Assembly (NCBI RefSeq): GCF_010468565.1
Contig: NZ_WUEG01000004.1
Span: 358,255-422,254, forward strand
Direction: 5' to 3'
Length of the DNA: 64,000 bases
Origin: Allomuricauda sp. TY007
Lineage (GTDB): Bacteria > Bacteroidota > Bacteroidia > Flavobacteriales > Flavobacteriaceae
Shown: positions 37,661 to 45,267 of the stretch, in pieces
How positions within the stretch are numbered: position 1 is the stretch's first letter
Layout of the letters: each line of letters starts with the position of its first letter
Made by a program: the position numbers and the translations under genes
Notes under the pieces: model-generated
Databases searched by the model: none
The model's input: the letters and a program-made list of their open reading frames with translations, nothing else
What the model was told of the DNA's origin: nothing

Positions 37661-38929
37661 TTAACCGTGAAATCTTGCATAAGCCGCCTTTTCCAGTTCT
37701 TCCCTATGGTCTGGATGCGCTATGGAAATTAAGGCTTTGGCCCGCTGTTGCAGGTTTTTCCCAAAAAGATTCACCACACCATACTCCGTGGCCACATAGT
37801 GCATGTGGGCTCGTGTGGTGGTCACCCCTGCACCTTGCTTTAAAAAAGGTGTTATTTTGGAAACGCCTTTTTTGGTAGTGGCCGACATGGCTATGATGGG
37901 CTTTCCACCTTTAGAAAGTGATGCCCCTCTCATAAAGTCCATTTGCCCACCCACTCCAGAGAATTGGTATCCTCCGATGGTATCTGCACAGACTTGACCC
38001 GTGAGATCAATTTCTATGGCACTGTTAATGGCCGTTGCTTTAGGGTTTCTTCGAATTCTGGCCGTATCATTGGTATACCCCGAGTCTCTAAAATCACAAA
38101 TGGGGTTATCATCTATAAAATCATACAGTTTTCGGGAGCCTACAGCAAAACAAGCCACTATTTTACCTCGCTTAACCGTTTTTTCTTTTCCGTTGATAAC
38201 ACCACTTTCCAACAAGGGCAATACCCCATCAGAAAACATTTCGGTATGAATCCCCAAGTTTTTATGGTTTCCCAAGTTGGACAGCACTGCATTGGGTATG
38301 TTCCCAATTCCCATTTGCAAGGTAGCGCCATCCTCAATCAAGGATGCTACGTGTTTTCCAATTTGGTGTTCTACTTCCGATATTTCGGTCGGATTATGTT
38401 CGTGAATGGCCCTATCGACCTCTATGGCATAAGATATCTCATCCACATGAACGATACCAGTACCATGGGTTCTGGGCACCTGTGGATTTATCTGTGCCAC
38501 AATTTTTTTGGCAGTTCGAATCGCTGGCAATGCCACATCCACGGATACTCCCAAGGAACAATATCCATGTTTGTCCGGTGGCGAAACTTGCACAAATGCC
38601 ACATCCAGCGGCAAATATTCATCGGCGAACAACCATGGTATTTCACTTAAAAAAACCGGAATATAGTCACCCATATAGGTGTTTACAAAGGTCCTAACGT
38701 TGCCTCCCACAAAACAGGCATTCAAGGTAAAGGCCTCGCAATAGGGTTTTCGGGTATACTTTGCATCCCCTTCGGTGTGGATGGAAATAATCTCTACATC
38801 CTTCAATTCGTTGTGACGCTCACAAAGCGCATCGATCAATTCGTTCGGGGTCATGGCCGCTCCTTGGAAAAAGACCCGGTCTCCTGATTTAACTATTCCT
38901 ACCGCTTCTTCCGCTGATGTTATTTTCAT
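37661..38929 (-). CDS. Acetyl-CoA hydrolase/CoA-transferase family protein
   Basis: A 422-residue family I CoA-transferase-like protein. The catalytic Glu is expected in GIHTEMFSDGVLPLLESG, with the preceding GIGNIPNAVLSNL. QFSGVGGQMDFMRGA and TTTRAHMHYVATEYGVVNLFG are family segments. Related enzymes act on acetyl-CoA, 4-hydroxybutyrate or succinate; which one applies here is unknown. It lies 15 bases after the TauE-like gene and looks like the last gene of the long cbb3 transcript, so acetate formation at low oxygen is a reasonable inference. Confidence 0.85.
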   Translation of the reverse strand: MKITSAEEAVGIVKSGDRVFFQGAAMTPNELIDALCERHNELKDVEIISIHTEGDAKYTRKPYCEAFTLNACFVGGNVRTFVNTYMGDYIPVFLSEIPWLFADEYLPLDVAFVQVSPPDKHGYCSLGVSVDVALPAIRTAKKIVAQINPQVPRTHGTGIVHVDEISYAIEVDRAIHEHNPTEISEVEHQIGKHVASLIEDGATLQMGIGNIPNAVLSNLGNHKNLGIHTEMFSDGVLPLLESGVINGKEKTVKRGKIVACFAVGSRKLYDFIDDNPICDFRDSGYTNDTARIRRNPKATAINSAIEIDLTGQVCADTIGGYQFSGVGGQMDFMRGASLSKGGKPIIAMSATTKKGVSKITPFLKQGAGVTTTRAHMHYVATEYGVVNLFGKNLQQRAKALISIAHPDHREELEKAAYARFHG

Positions 38930-38944
38930 TTTGGATTTTTATTT

Positions 38945-39655
38945 TTAGGGTTGATGGCATTCAATGGTCGCCGATACTGAATCTGCAGGTGCAACTTTAG
39001 GGGAAACATAGGGTATTCCCAATCCCAGCCCACGTACAATAAACAATATACCAATGATGACCACAAATACCGGTATCAATTTCTGTATTTTAGATTTAAT
39101 GGAGGTGCTGAACATTCCTTTGGAATATACCACCAAGCTCATTAAGGGCACGGTTCCCAGGCCAAATATCATCATGTAAAGTCCGCCCTCCATGGCACTT
39201 CCCATGGCCAAGGCTCCCAAAAGGGCCATATAAACCAGGCCGCAGGGCAAAAAACCGTTTAAAAAACCAATGGTCAAAAAGGTATCGGGTGTCTTTTTTT
39301 TGAGTTCGGCACCGAGTTTGGATTTCACCTTTCCTATCAAGGAATAAATAGGCGATAAGATCTTATGGCCATTCAGGTATTTCCCTGGGATCAGAACAAG
39401 GACTATCATTAAAACCCCTATTCCAATGGACAGTTTTTGTTGAATTCCGAAAAGGGACAATCCCTTGCCCAAAAGTCCAAATAGAACACCAATGATACCA
39501 TAGGCCAACAATCGTCCAAAATGATAAATGGACAATTGTGCGGTCTTCTTCACATTGCTGCTTTGGTCCAAAGGCAGCATAAAGGCTATTGGCCCGCACA
39601 TGCCCAAGCAGTGCAGACTTCCCAAAAGCCCAAGTACCAATGCGGATGTCAACAT
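38945..39655 (-). CDS. TauE/SafE-like membrane protein of the cbb3 locus
   Basis: A 236-residue membrane protein with six helices starting LTSALVLGLLGSLHCLGMCGP. The HCxGMCGP motif in the first helix is typical of the family (CcoS/heavy-metal transport linked proteins, sometimes called sulfite exporter TauE/SafE or DsbD-like) found next to FixH in Bacteroidota. Copper delivery or electron transfer to the periplasm during oxidase assembly is inferred. It begins two bases after the fixH stop. Confidence 0.8.
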   Translation of the reverse strand: MLTSALVLGLLGSLHCLGMCGPIAFMLPLDQSSNVKKTAQLSIYHFGRLLAYGIIGVLFGLLGKGLSLFGIQQKLSIGIGVLMIVLVLIPGKYLNGHKILSPIYSLIGKVKSKLGAELKKKTPDTFLTIGFLNGFLPCGLVYMALLGALAMGSAMEGGLYMMIFGLGTVPLMSLVVYSKGMFSTSIKSKIQKLIPVFVVIIGILFIVRGLGLGIPYVSPKVAPADSVSATIECHQP

Positions 39656-39657
39656 GG

Positions 39658-40104
39658 TCAGTATGTTAATTTTTCTTTATGTAAAAAGGAATTACCTTCG
39701 TATTCCCAGTTTATGGAAATGTCCCAGCGACCGTCTACCAAGCGATTGTCAGGTATGAGCAAATGTGTGTTGGACAAACTTATAGGAAAGTCTGTGTCCA
39801 AGTGCTTGTTAGACGGTCTGTATAGGGACACTGTTCCACTTATTTTTTTGGGGTCGAAACGTTCAGGAAAATAGACCACCAAGCCTTCATCTGTTTTTTC
39901 AATCGTTAGGTTGGCATTCATTTCCGTAGCCTTTTTTGATGCATCTATCTCCTGCTGATAGGACAATTCTTTTTTATAATATTCCTCTGTCACCAAATCG
40001 TGGTTGGCACTATCATCCGTGCTCATCCTAAAGACAAAGTATAGGATGAAGGTGATAAAACCTATAAATGCCAATACGATTCCAGTTCCCCAATTAATTT
40101 TCAT
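39658..40104 (-). CDS. ccoH: FixH/CcoH-family cbb3 oxidase assembly protein
   Basis: A 148-residue protein with one N-terminal membrane helix (about 6-26, TGIVLAFIGFITFILYFVF) and a periplasmic domain containing the FixH-typical YYKKELSYQQEIDASKKA. FixH takes part in cbb3 oxidase maturation together with CcoG and the copper ATPase CcoI. It starts 12 bases after ccoG and ends just before the TauE-like gene. Confidence 0.85.
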   Translation of the reverse strand: MKINWGTGIVLAFIGFITFILYFVFRMSTDDSANHDLVTEEYYKKELSYQQEIDASKKATEMNANLTIEKTDEGLVVYFPERFDPKKISGTVSLYRPSNKHLDTDFPISLSNTHLLIPDNRLVDGRWDISINWEYEGNSFLHKEKLTY

Positions 40105-40115
40105 CTTACTACCTT

Positions 40116-41525
40116 TTAATTATAACTCCTCGGTGCCAAAAACTGGGTCACCGTAGTTTCTATGAGCTTATCGCCACTGTACACACCGATCTTCAACTTA
40201 TCCTTGTCGCCGCTTAATGCCGATGCATTTATTTCGATGAACAGGGTACCTTCAGTCAACTCTTCCGCAGGAACGGTAAAGGTATCTTGCGAGACCATTT
40301 TAATCTCTCCATCGTGAGACATCAGTTCAAAAGATACATTTTCGATATCCTTTGTGGTCTTGTTCACTAATTTATAGGTGTACACATTACTGATGATATT
40401 GTTTGCCTTACGCTCGTACAACTGGCCCGGCAGGCGCAATACATTGGCCTCGACCTCGTTCCGCATAAACAACATTCCAATAAGGACGCCCGTTAGCACA
40501 ACAAGTACTGCCGTATAACCTTTCATACGGGCGGTAAACTTAAACTTGTTCTTATTGGTGATCTCATCTTCACTGGCATACCTGATCAACCCTTTGGGTT
40601 TATTGATACTTTCCATAATGTGATCGCACTCATCAATACAAGCGGTACAGTTTACACATTCCAATTGTGTTCCGTTACGGATATCTATCCCAGTGGGGCA
40701 AACATTCACGCATTGGAGGCAATCAATACAATCCCCATGTCCCAGTGCTTCCCGATCTTCATTTTTCCTGAATTTTTTACGTCCGTTTTCACCTTCGCCA
40801 CGTTTGTGATCATAGGCCACCACAATGGATTTATCGTCCAATAGCACACCTTGTAACCTACCATATGGGCAGGCAATGATACAGACTTGTTCCCTAAACC
40901 AAGCAAAGATGAAATAGAACACCCCAGTGAAAATTAGCAACGGGATCATGGTACCTAAATGTGCCATGGGGCCATCGGTAATGTATGATAAGAGTTGATC
41001 ACTTCCAATCAGGTATGCCAAGAACACATTGGCAATAAAAAAGGAGATGATGAAGAAAACAATCCACTTCAACACTCTCTTCCTTATTTTTTTCCCCGTC
41101 CAAGGTGCTTTGGCCAAACGCATCTGTGCGCCTCGATCACCATCTATCCAATATTCGATACGACGGAACACCATTTCCAAAAATATGGTCTGTGGACACA
41201 TCCATCCACAGAAAATACGCCCGTAGGCCACTGTAAACAGCGCAATGAAAATAACGCCAATGATCATGGACACAACGATCAAGTGAAAATCCTGGGGCCA
41301 AAACGGAAGTCCAAATATATTGAACCGCCGATCCAACACATTGAACAGCAAAAATTGGTGCCCATTGATTTTGACAAAAGGAGCTGCAATCAAGAAAATC
41401 AGCAGAAAGTAACTTACGTACTTTCGGTAATTGTAATACCGTCCACTGGGTTTCTTGGGGAAAATCCAATTTCTTTTCCCTTCTTCTGTAATTGTGCCTA
41501 TGGAATCCCTAAAATTCTCTTCCAT
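40116..41525 (-). CDS. ccoG: CcoG/FixG polyferredoxin of cbb3 assembly
   Basis: A 469-residue membrane polyferredoxin that is thought to reduce copper for the cbb3 oxidase. Five hydrophobic helices (for example FLLIFLIAAPFVKI and the IIGVIFIALFTVAYGRIFCGWMCPQT region with a CGWMCP pair) are followed by two 4Fe-4S motifs, CIDCLQCVNVCPTGI and CVNCTACIDECDH, and a C-terminal periplasmic Ig-like domain. I start at ATG 41525 (MEENFRDS); the frame extends to a TTG at 41561 without a plausible start. Confidence 0.92.
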   Translation of the reverse strand: MEENFRDSIGTITEEGKRNWIFPKKPSGRYYNYRKYVSYFLLIFLIAAPFVKINGHQFLLFNVLDRRFNIFGLPFWPQDFHLIVVSMIIGVIFIALFTVAYGRIFCGWMCPQTIFLEMVFRRIEYWIDGDRGAQMRLAKAPWTGKKIRKRVLKWIVFFIISFFIANVFLAYLIGSDQLLSYITDGPMAHLGTMIPLLIFTGVFYFIFAWFREQVCIIACPYGRLQGVLLDDKSIVVAYDHKRGEGENGRKKFRKNEDREALGHGDCIDCLQCVNVCPTGIDIRNGTQLECVNCTACIDECDHIMESINKPKGLIRYASEDEITNKNKFKFTARMKGYTAVLVVLTGVLIGMLFMRNEVEANVLRLPGQLYERKANNIISNVYTYKLVNKTTKDIENVSFELMSHDGEIKMVSQDTFTVPAEELTEGTLFIEINASALSGDKDKLKIGVYSGDKLIETTVTQFLAPRSYN

Positions 41526-41566
41526 CACATTTGTGGTTTGTGGATAAATGTTTTGATGCAACTTAT

Positions 41567-41625
41567 CCAGAACCTGAACCCGGCCCCGATGATTCTTGGG
41601 ACACAGCTTTTCGTATCAGGTTCGG
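41567..41625 (-). other. Stem-loop between ccoP and ccoG
   Basis: An imperfect inverted repeat, CCAGAACCTGA (41567-41577) and TCAGGTTCGG (41616-41625), spans the 105-base gap between ccoP and ccoG. No T run follows, so it looks more like an mRNA processing or 3'-end protection hairpin than a terminator. Confidence 0.45.
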
Positions 41626-41630
41626 TTTGC

Positions 41631-42524
41631 TTAATTTTCATCAGGAGCATCTGGGTCTACCCAAATATCCCCTTCAGGTTCCTTTGGATTGGCAGGTGTG
41701 GTTCCGCCCAAAGTAATTATATAACTGGCCACCTGGGCCATTTCGACCGGTTTTAAGGTTTGTTTCCATGCTATCATCCCTTTGCCATCGCGACCTCCTT
41801 CGGAAATTGTGGTAAAGACATTTTTGATGCCTCCGCCCAAAATCCAATACTCATCGGTCAGGTTTGGTCCAATTCCTCCTCCACCATCGGCCATGTGGCA
41901 AGCAACACAATTGGTCTGGAATATTTTCTCTCCTGCGGCCAAGTCGGATTCATCCGAAAGGAACTCCACCGTACTGGCATCCACCAAGTCTTTGGCAGTT
42001 CTTTTATATTCTTCAATAGCTGCTTGGGCAGCGGCCACCTCTTGTTCGTATTCCTGTTCTTGTGTATAATCTCCAATAACGTGGAAGCGCACTAAATAAA
42101 CAACTGCAAAAACAATGGTCGCGTAGAAAAGGTACACCCACCAAGGCGGGAGCACATTGTCCAGCTCGCGGATACCATCATAATTGTGATCCAAGACAAT
42201 TTCACCTTCTTTTTCAATGGCTCGGCTCTTGGTCAATTTTTTCATGAGGTTTTTGGCCCAAGTCCATTCAAATTTCTTGCTTTTGGTTTCCAAGTAACGT
42301 TGCTTGCCTTCTTCTGACAGGGTTTGGAACATAATGTTCTCTATGGAAGCCAAAATCAATTCAATGGCAATAAGGATCATCAATATCAACAGCATAAAAA
42401 ACTGCGTGATGGGGTATTCAAGTATTGCGGGTTTGTCACCGGAGTCTATAAAAAATTCCATCAATCCTAAGATCAAAAAGAATAAAACCGGGACTCGTAT
42501 CCACCAAGGTGTTTTAGTACTCAT
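41631..42524 (-). CDS. ccoP: cbb3 oxidase subunit III (CcoP), single heme
   Basis: Electron-entry subunit of the cbb3 oxidase. Two N-terminal helices (about 9-27 and 36-55) and a third at about 130-150 follow the CcoP signature YDGIRELDNVLPPWWVYLFY. Only one c-type heme motif is present, CVACH within KIFQTNCVACHMADGGGG, with a Met ligand expected in KGMIAW. Classical CcoP has two hemes, so the first cytochrome domain is replaced by a charged helical spacer. I start at 42524 (MSTKTPWW, 297 residues), four bases after ccoQ; an earlier ATG at 42551 would overlap it. Confidence 0.88.
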   Translation of the reverse strand: MSTKTPWWIRVPVLFFLILGLMEFFIDSGDKPAILEYPITQFFMLLILMILIAIELILASIENIMFQTLSEEGKQRYLETKSKKFEWTWAKNLMKKLTKSRAIEKEGEIVLDHNYDGIRELDNVLPPWWVYLFYATIVFAVVYLVRFHVIGDYTQEQEYEQEVAAAQAAIEEYKRTAKDLVDASTVEFLSDESDLAAGEKIFQTNCVACHMADGGGGIGPNLTDEYWILGGGIKNVFTTISEGGRDGKGMIAWKQTLKPVEMAQVASYIITLGGTTPANPKEPEGDIWVDPDAPDEN

Positions 42525-42528
42525 AATG

Positions 42529-42717
42529 TTATAGTTTGTGTTGTTGATCATCGTTATCCAATGGCAGTTCGGACATCTCCCTTATGTGTTCCTTGGTAGC
42601 GGTAAATACCCACCAAAACAAGAGAACGAAAAAGACAAAGAAGATGAGCAGGGAAACCATGGGGTAGTTGGCTATCCCATCTATGGTTTCCATATGTTCT
42701 TTTACAAATTTCAACAT
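42529..42717 (-). CDS. ccoQ: CcoQ-like small cbb3 subunit
   Basis: A 62-residue protein with one membrane helix (about 20-42, PMVSLLIFFVFFVLLFWWVF) and a charged C-terminal tail, the size and position (between ccoNO and ccoP) of CcoQ, which stabilises the oxidase. Start taken at ATG 42717. Sequence is not diagnostic on its own; the assignment rests on the location. Confidence 0.75.
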   Translation of the reverse strand: MLKFVKEHMETIDGIANYPMVSLLIFFVFFVLLFWWVFTATKEHIREMSELPLDNDDQQHKL

Positions 42718-42809
42718 GGTTATGTTAGATTTTAGATGCAAGAATCAAGATGCAAGACTTTGAAATCTTATGTGTCTTCGCCCCTGAATCTTGGTTCATT
42801 ATTTTTATG

Positions 42810-44993
42810 TTATTCTTCTGTTCCTTCAATCTTAATATCGGTACCCAATCGTTGCAAATAAGCAATCAAGGCAACGATTTCGCGATCGCGCATTTCCACA
42901 AATTCCAATCCGTTTTCCTCTGCGTATTTTTTATCCGCTTCGTAGGTTTTTTCAAATTCTGGGTCTGTGTACAGGCTCTTCTCTATTTGGGCCGCTTGCT
43001 CTTCCATGGATTGCGGAGCGTTGGCAATGTCCTCATCAGTATATGGTACCCCCAATTTTACCATAGCTTCCATTTTAGCTTGAACATCGCTACGATCGTG
43101 TTCGTCCGTAACCAGCCATTCGTAAGAAGGCATTATGGAACCAGCCGAGGTACTTTGAGGATCGTACATGTGGTTTAAGTGCCAACTATCGGAGTATTTG
43201 CCTCCAACGCGCAACAAGTCGGGACCTGTACGCTTACTACCCCACAGGAACGGGTGGTCGTACACAAATTCTCCTGCCTTGGCATACTCACCATAGCGTT
43301 CCACCTCACTACGGAACGGTCTGACCATTTGTGAGTGACAGCCCACACAACCTTCTCGAATATAAAGGTCCCTACCTTCCAATTCCAGCGGAGTATACGG
43401 TTTAACACTTGTAATGGTCGGAATGTTGGATTTTACCAAAATGGTTGGGACAATCTGAATAATACCTCCAATCAAAATAGCGATGGTGGCCAAGATGGTC
43501 AACTGAACGGGTTTCCTTTCCAACCAGTTGTGGAAGGTTTCGCCCGCCACTCTTCTTTTGGCTACGCGTTCCAATGCCGGAGCTTCCGCAGCTTCGTCCT
43601 CTACTTTGCTACCAGCCCTAATGGTCATCACAATATTGTAAAGCAACACGAACATACCTAGGATGTACAACGAACCTCCAATGGCCCTCATCCAGTACAT
43701 TGGTATGATTTGGGTTACCGTTTCCAAGAAGTTACCGTATACCAAGGTACCATCTGGGTTAAATTCTTTCCACATTAATGCTTGTGTAAATCCAGCTACG
43801 TACATGGGAAGGGCATACAATACAATACCCAAGGTTCCAATCCAGAAGTGGAAATTGGCCAATCCTTTGGAGTGCAAATTTGTTTTGAACATTCGTGGCA
43901 CCAACCAGTAGATCATACCAAAGGTCAAGAATCCGTTCCAGGCCAAGGCACCAACGTGAACGTGGGCAATGATCCAGTCACTAAAGTGAGCAATGGCGTT
44001 TACATTTTTTAGGGAAAGCATGGGGCCTTCGAAGGTGGCCATACCATACCCCGTAATAGCTACCACCATAAATTTTAATGTAGCATCGGTACGCACTTTG
44101 TCCCATACTCCACGGAGGGTCAACAATCCGTTGATCATACCTCCCCAAGATGGAGCCAGCAACATTATGGAGAATACCACACCTAGGTTCTGTGCCCAAT
44201 CAGGCAAGGCAGAATACAACAAGTGGTGGGGACCTGCCCAAATGTAAATGAATATCAACGACCAAAAGTGGACAATGGACAATCTGTAGGAATAAATGGG
44301 CCTGTTCGCCGCCTTGGGAACAAAGTAGTACATCAACCCTAAGAAAGGAGTGGTCAAAAAGAATGCCACCGCATTGTGACCGTACCACCATTGTACCAAA
44401 GCATCTTGCACACCAGCATACACCGAATAGCTCTTCAGCGCAGATACCGGCAGCTCCAAGCTATTAAAAATGTGCAACACGGCTACGGTAACAAACGTGG
44501 CCAAGTAGAACCAGATAGCCACATACAGGTGCCTTTGCCTTCTTTTGAGGATGGTACCGATCATGTTCCATCCAAAGACCACCCATACAATTGCAATGGC
44601 AATATCTATGGGCCATTCCAACTCGGCATATTCCTTGGTGGTGGTATACCCCAATGGAAGTGTGATCGCTGCGGCGACAATGATCAATTGCCAGCCCCAG
44701 AAGTTGATGTTGCTCAAGGCATCACTGAACATTCGCGCCTTAAGCAAGCGTTGCAAGGAGTAATACACCCCTGCAAAAATGGCGTTCCCCACAAATGCAA
44801 AGATCACGGCGTTGGTGTGCAATGGACGCAAACGCCCAAAACTCAACCATGAAATGCCCTCTGTAACATTGGGGAACAAAAACATAAAGGCCAATAAAAG
44901 GCCTACCGACATACCCACTACGCCCCATAAAATGGTGGCGTATAAGAACTTTTGTACGATTTTGTTATCGTAACGGAACTGTTGTATTTCCAT
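42810..44993 (-). CDS. ccoNO: cbb3 oxidase fused subunits I and II (CcoN-CcoO)
   Basis: A 727-residue fusion. Residues 1 to about 470 are the 12-helix CcoN subunit with the heme/copper ligand histidines (LHTNAVIFAFVGN, WYGHNAVAFFLTTPFLG, GPHHLLYSALPDW, DWIIAHVHVGALAWNG). Residues about 495-727 are CcoO, anchored by a helix (TILATIAILIGGIIQIVPTI) and carrying one heme in REGCVGCHSQMVRPF. The NO fusion is usual in Bacteroidota. It follows ccoS by two bases and precedes ccoQ by 92. Confidence 0.95.
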   Translation of the reverse strand: MEIQQFRYDNKIVQKFLYATILWGVVGMSVGLLLAFMFLFPNVTEGISWLSFGRLRPLHTNAVIFAFVGNAIFAGVYYSLQRLLKARMFSDALSNINFWGWQLIIVAAAITLPLGYTTTKEYAELEWPIDIAIAIVWVVFGWNMIGTILKRRQRHLYVAIWFYLATFVTVAVLHIFNSLELPVSALKSYSVYAGVQDALVQWWYGHNAVAFFLTTPFLGLMYYFVPKAANRPIYSYRLSIVHFWSLIFIYIWAGPHHLLYSALPDWAQNLGVVFSIMLLAPSWGGMINGLLTLRGVWDKVRTDATLKFMVVAITGYGMATFEGPMLSLKNVNAIAHFSDWIIAHVHVGALAWNGFLTFGMIYWLVPRMFKTNLHSKGLANFHFWIGTLGIVLYALPMYVAGFTQALMWKEFNPDGTLVYGNFLETVTQIIPMYWMRAIGGSLYILGMFVLLYNIVMTIRAGSKVEDEAAEAPALERVAKRRVAGETFHNWLERKPVQLTILATIAILIGGIIQIVPTILVKSNIPTITSVKPYTPLELEGRDLYIREGCVGCHSQMVRPFRSEVERYGEYAKAGEFVYDHPFLWGSKRTGPDLLRVGGKYSDSWHLNHMYDPQSTSAGSIMPSYEWLVTDEHDRSDVQAKMEAMVKLGVPYTDEDIANAPQSMEEQAAQIEKSLYTDPEFEKTYEADKKYAEENGLEFVEMRDREIVALIAYLQRLGTDIKIEGTEE

Positions 44994-44995
44994 AT

Positions 44996-45205
44996 TTATT
45001 GGTTTGTACTTTTAGTTTGTTTGATTTCCTTTTTATTTGGGTTTGATTTTTCCTTGTCCTTAACCACCTCATCCTCGAACAACATTCTTACCGATGGAGT
45101 ATAGGTGTCATCGTATTGTCCGCTTTTTACCGAGAAAACAAAGGCTACAAAAAAGATTACGGCCACCGTTATGCTTATGGCCAACAACACATAAATAACA
45201 CTCAT
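44996..45205 (-). CDS. ccoS: CcoS cbb3 assembly protein
   Basis: A 69-residue membrane protein: one helix (about 3-25, IYVLLAISITVAVIFFVAFVF) followed by the CcoS-typical SVKSGQYDDTYTPSVRMLFED and a Lys/Glu-rich tail. CcoS is needed to insert cofactors into CcoN. It is the first gene of the ccoS-NO-Q-P-G-H transcript and begins 20 bases downstream of the FNR-like promoter at 45225-45267. Confidence 0.88.
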   Translation of the reverse strand: MSVIYVLLAISITVAVIFFVAFVFSVKSGQYDDTYTPSVRMLFEDEVVKDKEKSNPNKKEIKQTKSTNQ

Positions 45206-45224
45206 ACCTGCCTGAATTTAGGGG

Positions 45225-45267
45225 TAAAACTACTGTGATGGTATTCCTCAAAAAATGACATATATCA
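45225..45267 (-). promoter_or_regulatory. FNR-type box and -7 element of the ccoS-NOQP operon
   Basis: TGACATATATCA at 45256-45267 (its last three bases are the complement of the ccoI stop codon), 23 bases, then TAGTTTTA on the minus strand (45225-45232). Confidence 0.82.

Noticed and set aside
38344..38697. Several plus-strand open frames inside the cbb3 and CoA-transferase genes (also 43,335-44,852)
   Set aside because: They are antisense to well-supported genes, rich in His/Pro/Cys from reverse codon usage, and lack recognisable domains.
41526..41561. Upstream TTG start for ccoG
   Set aside because: The family starts at MEENFRDS-like sequence; the TTG has no support and lies at the foot of the hairpin.
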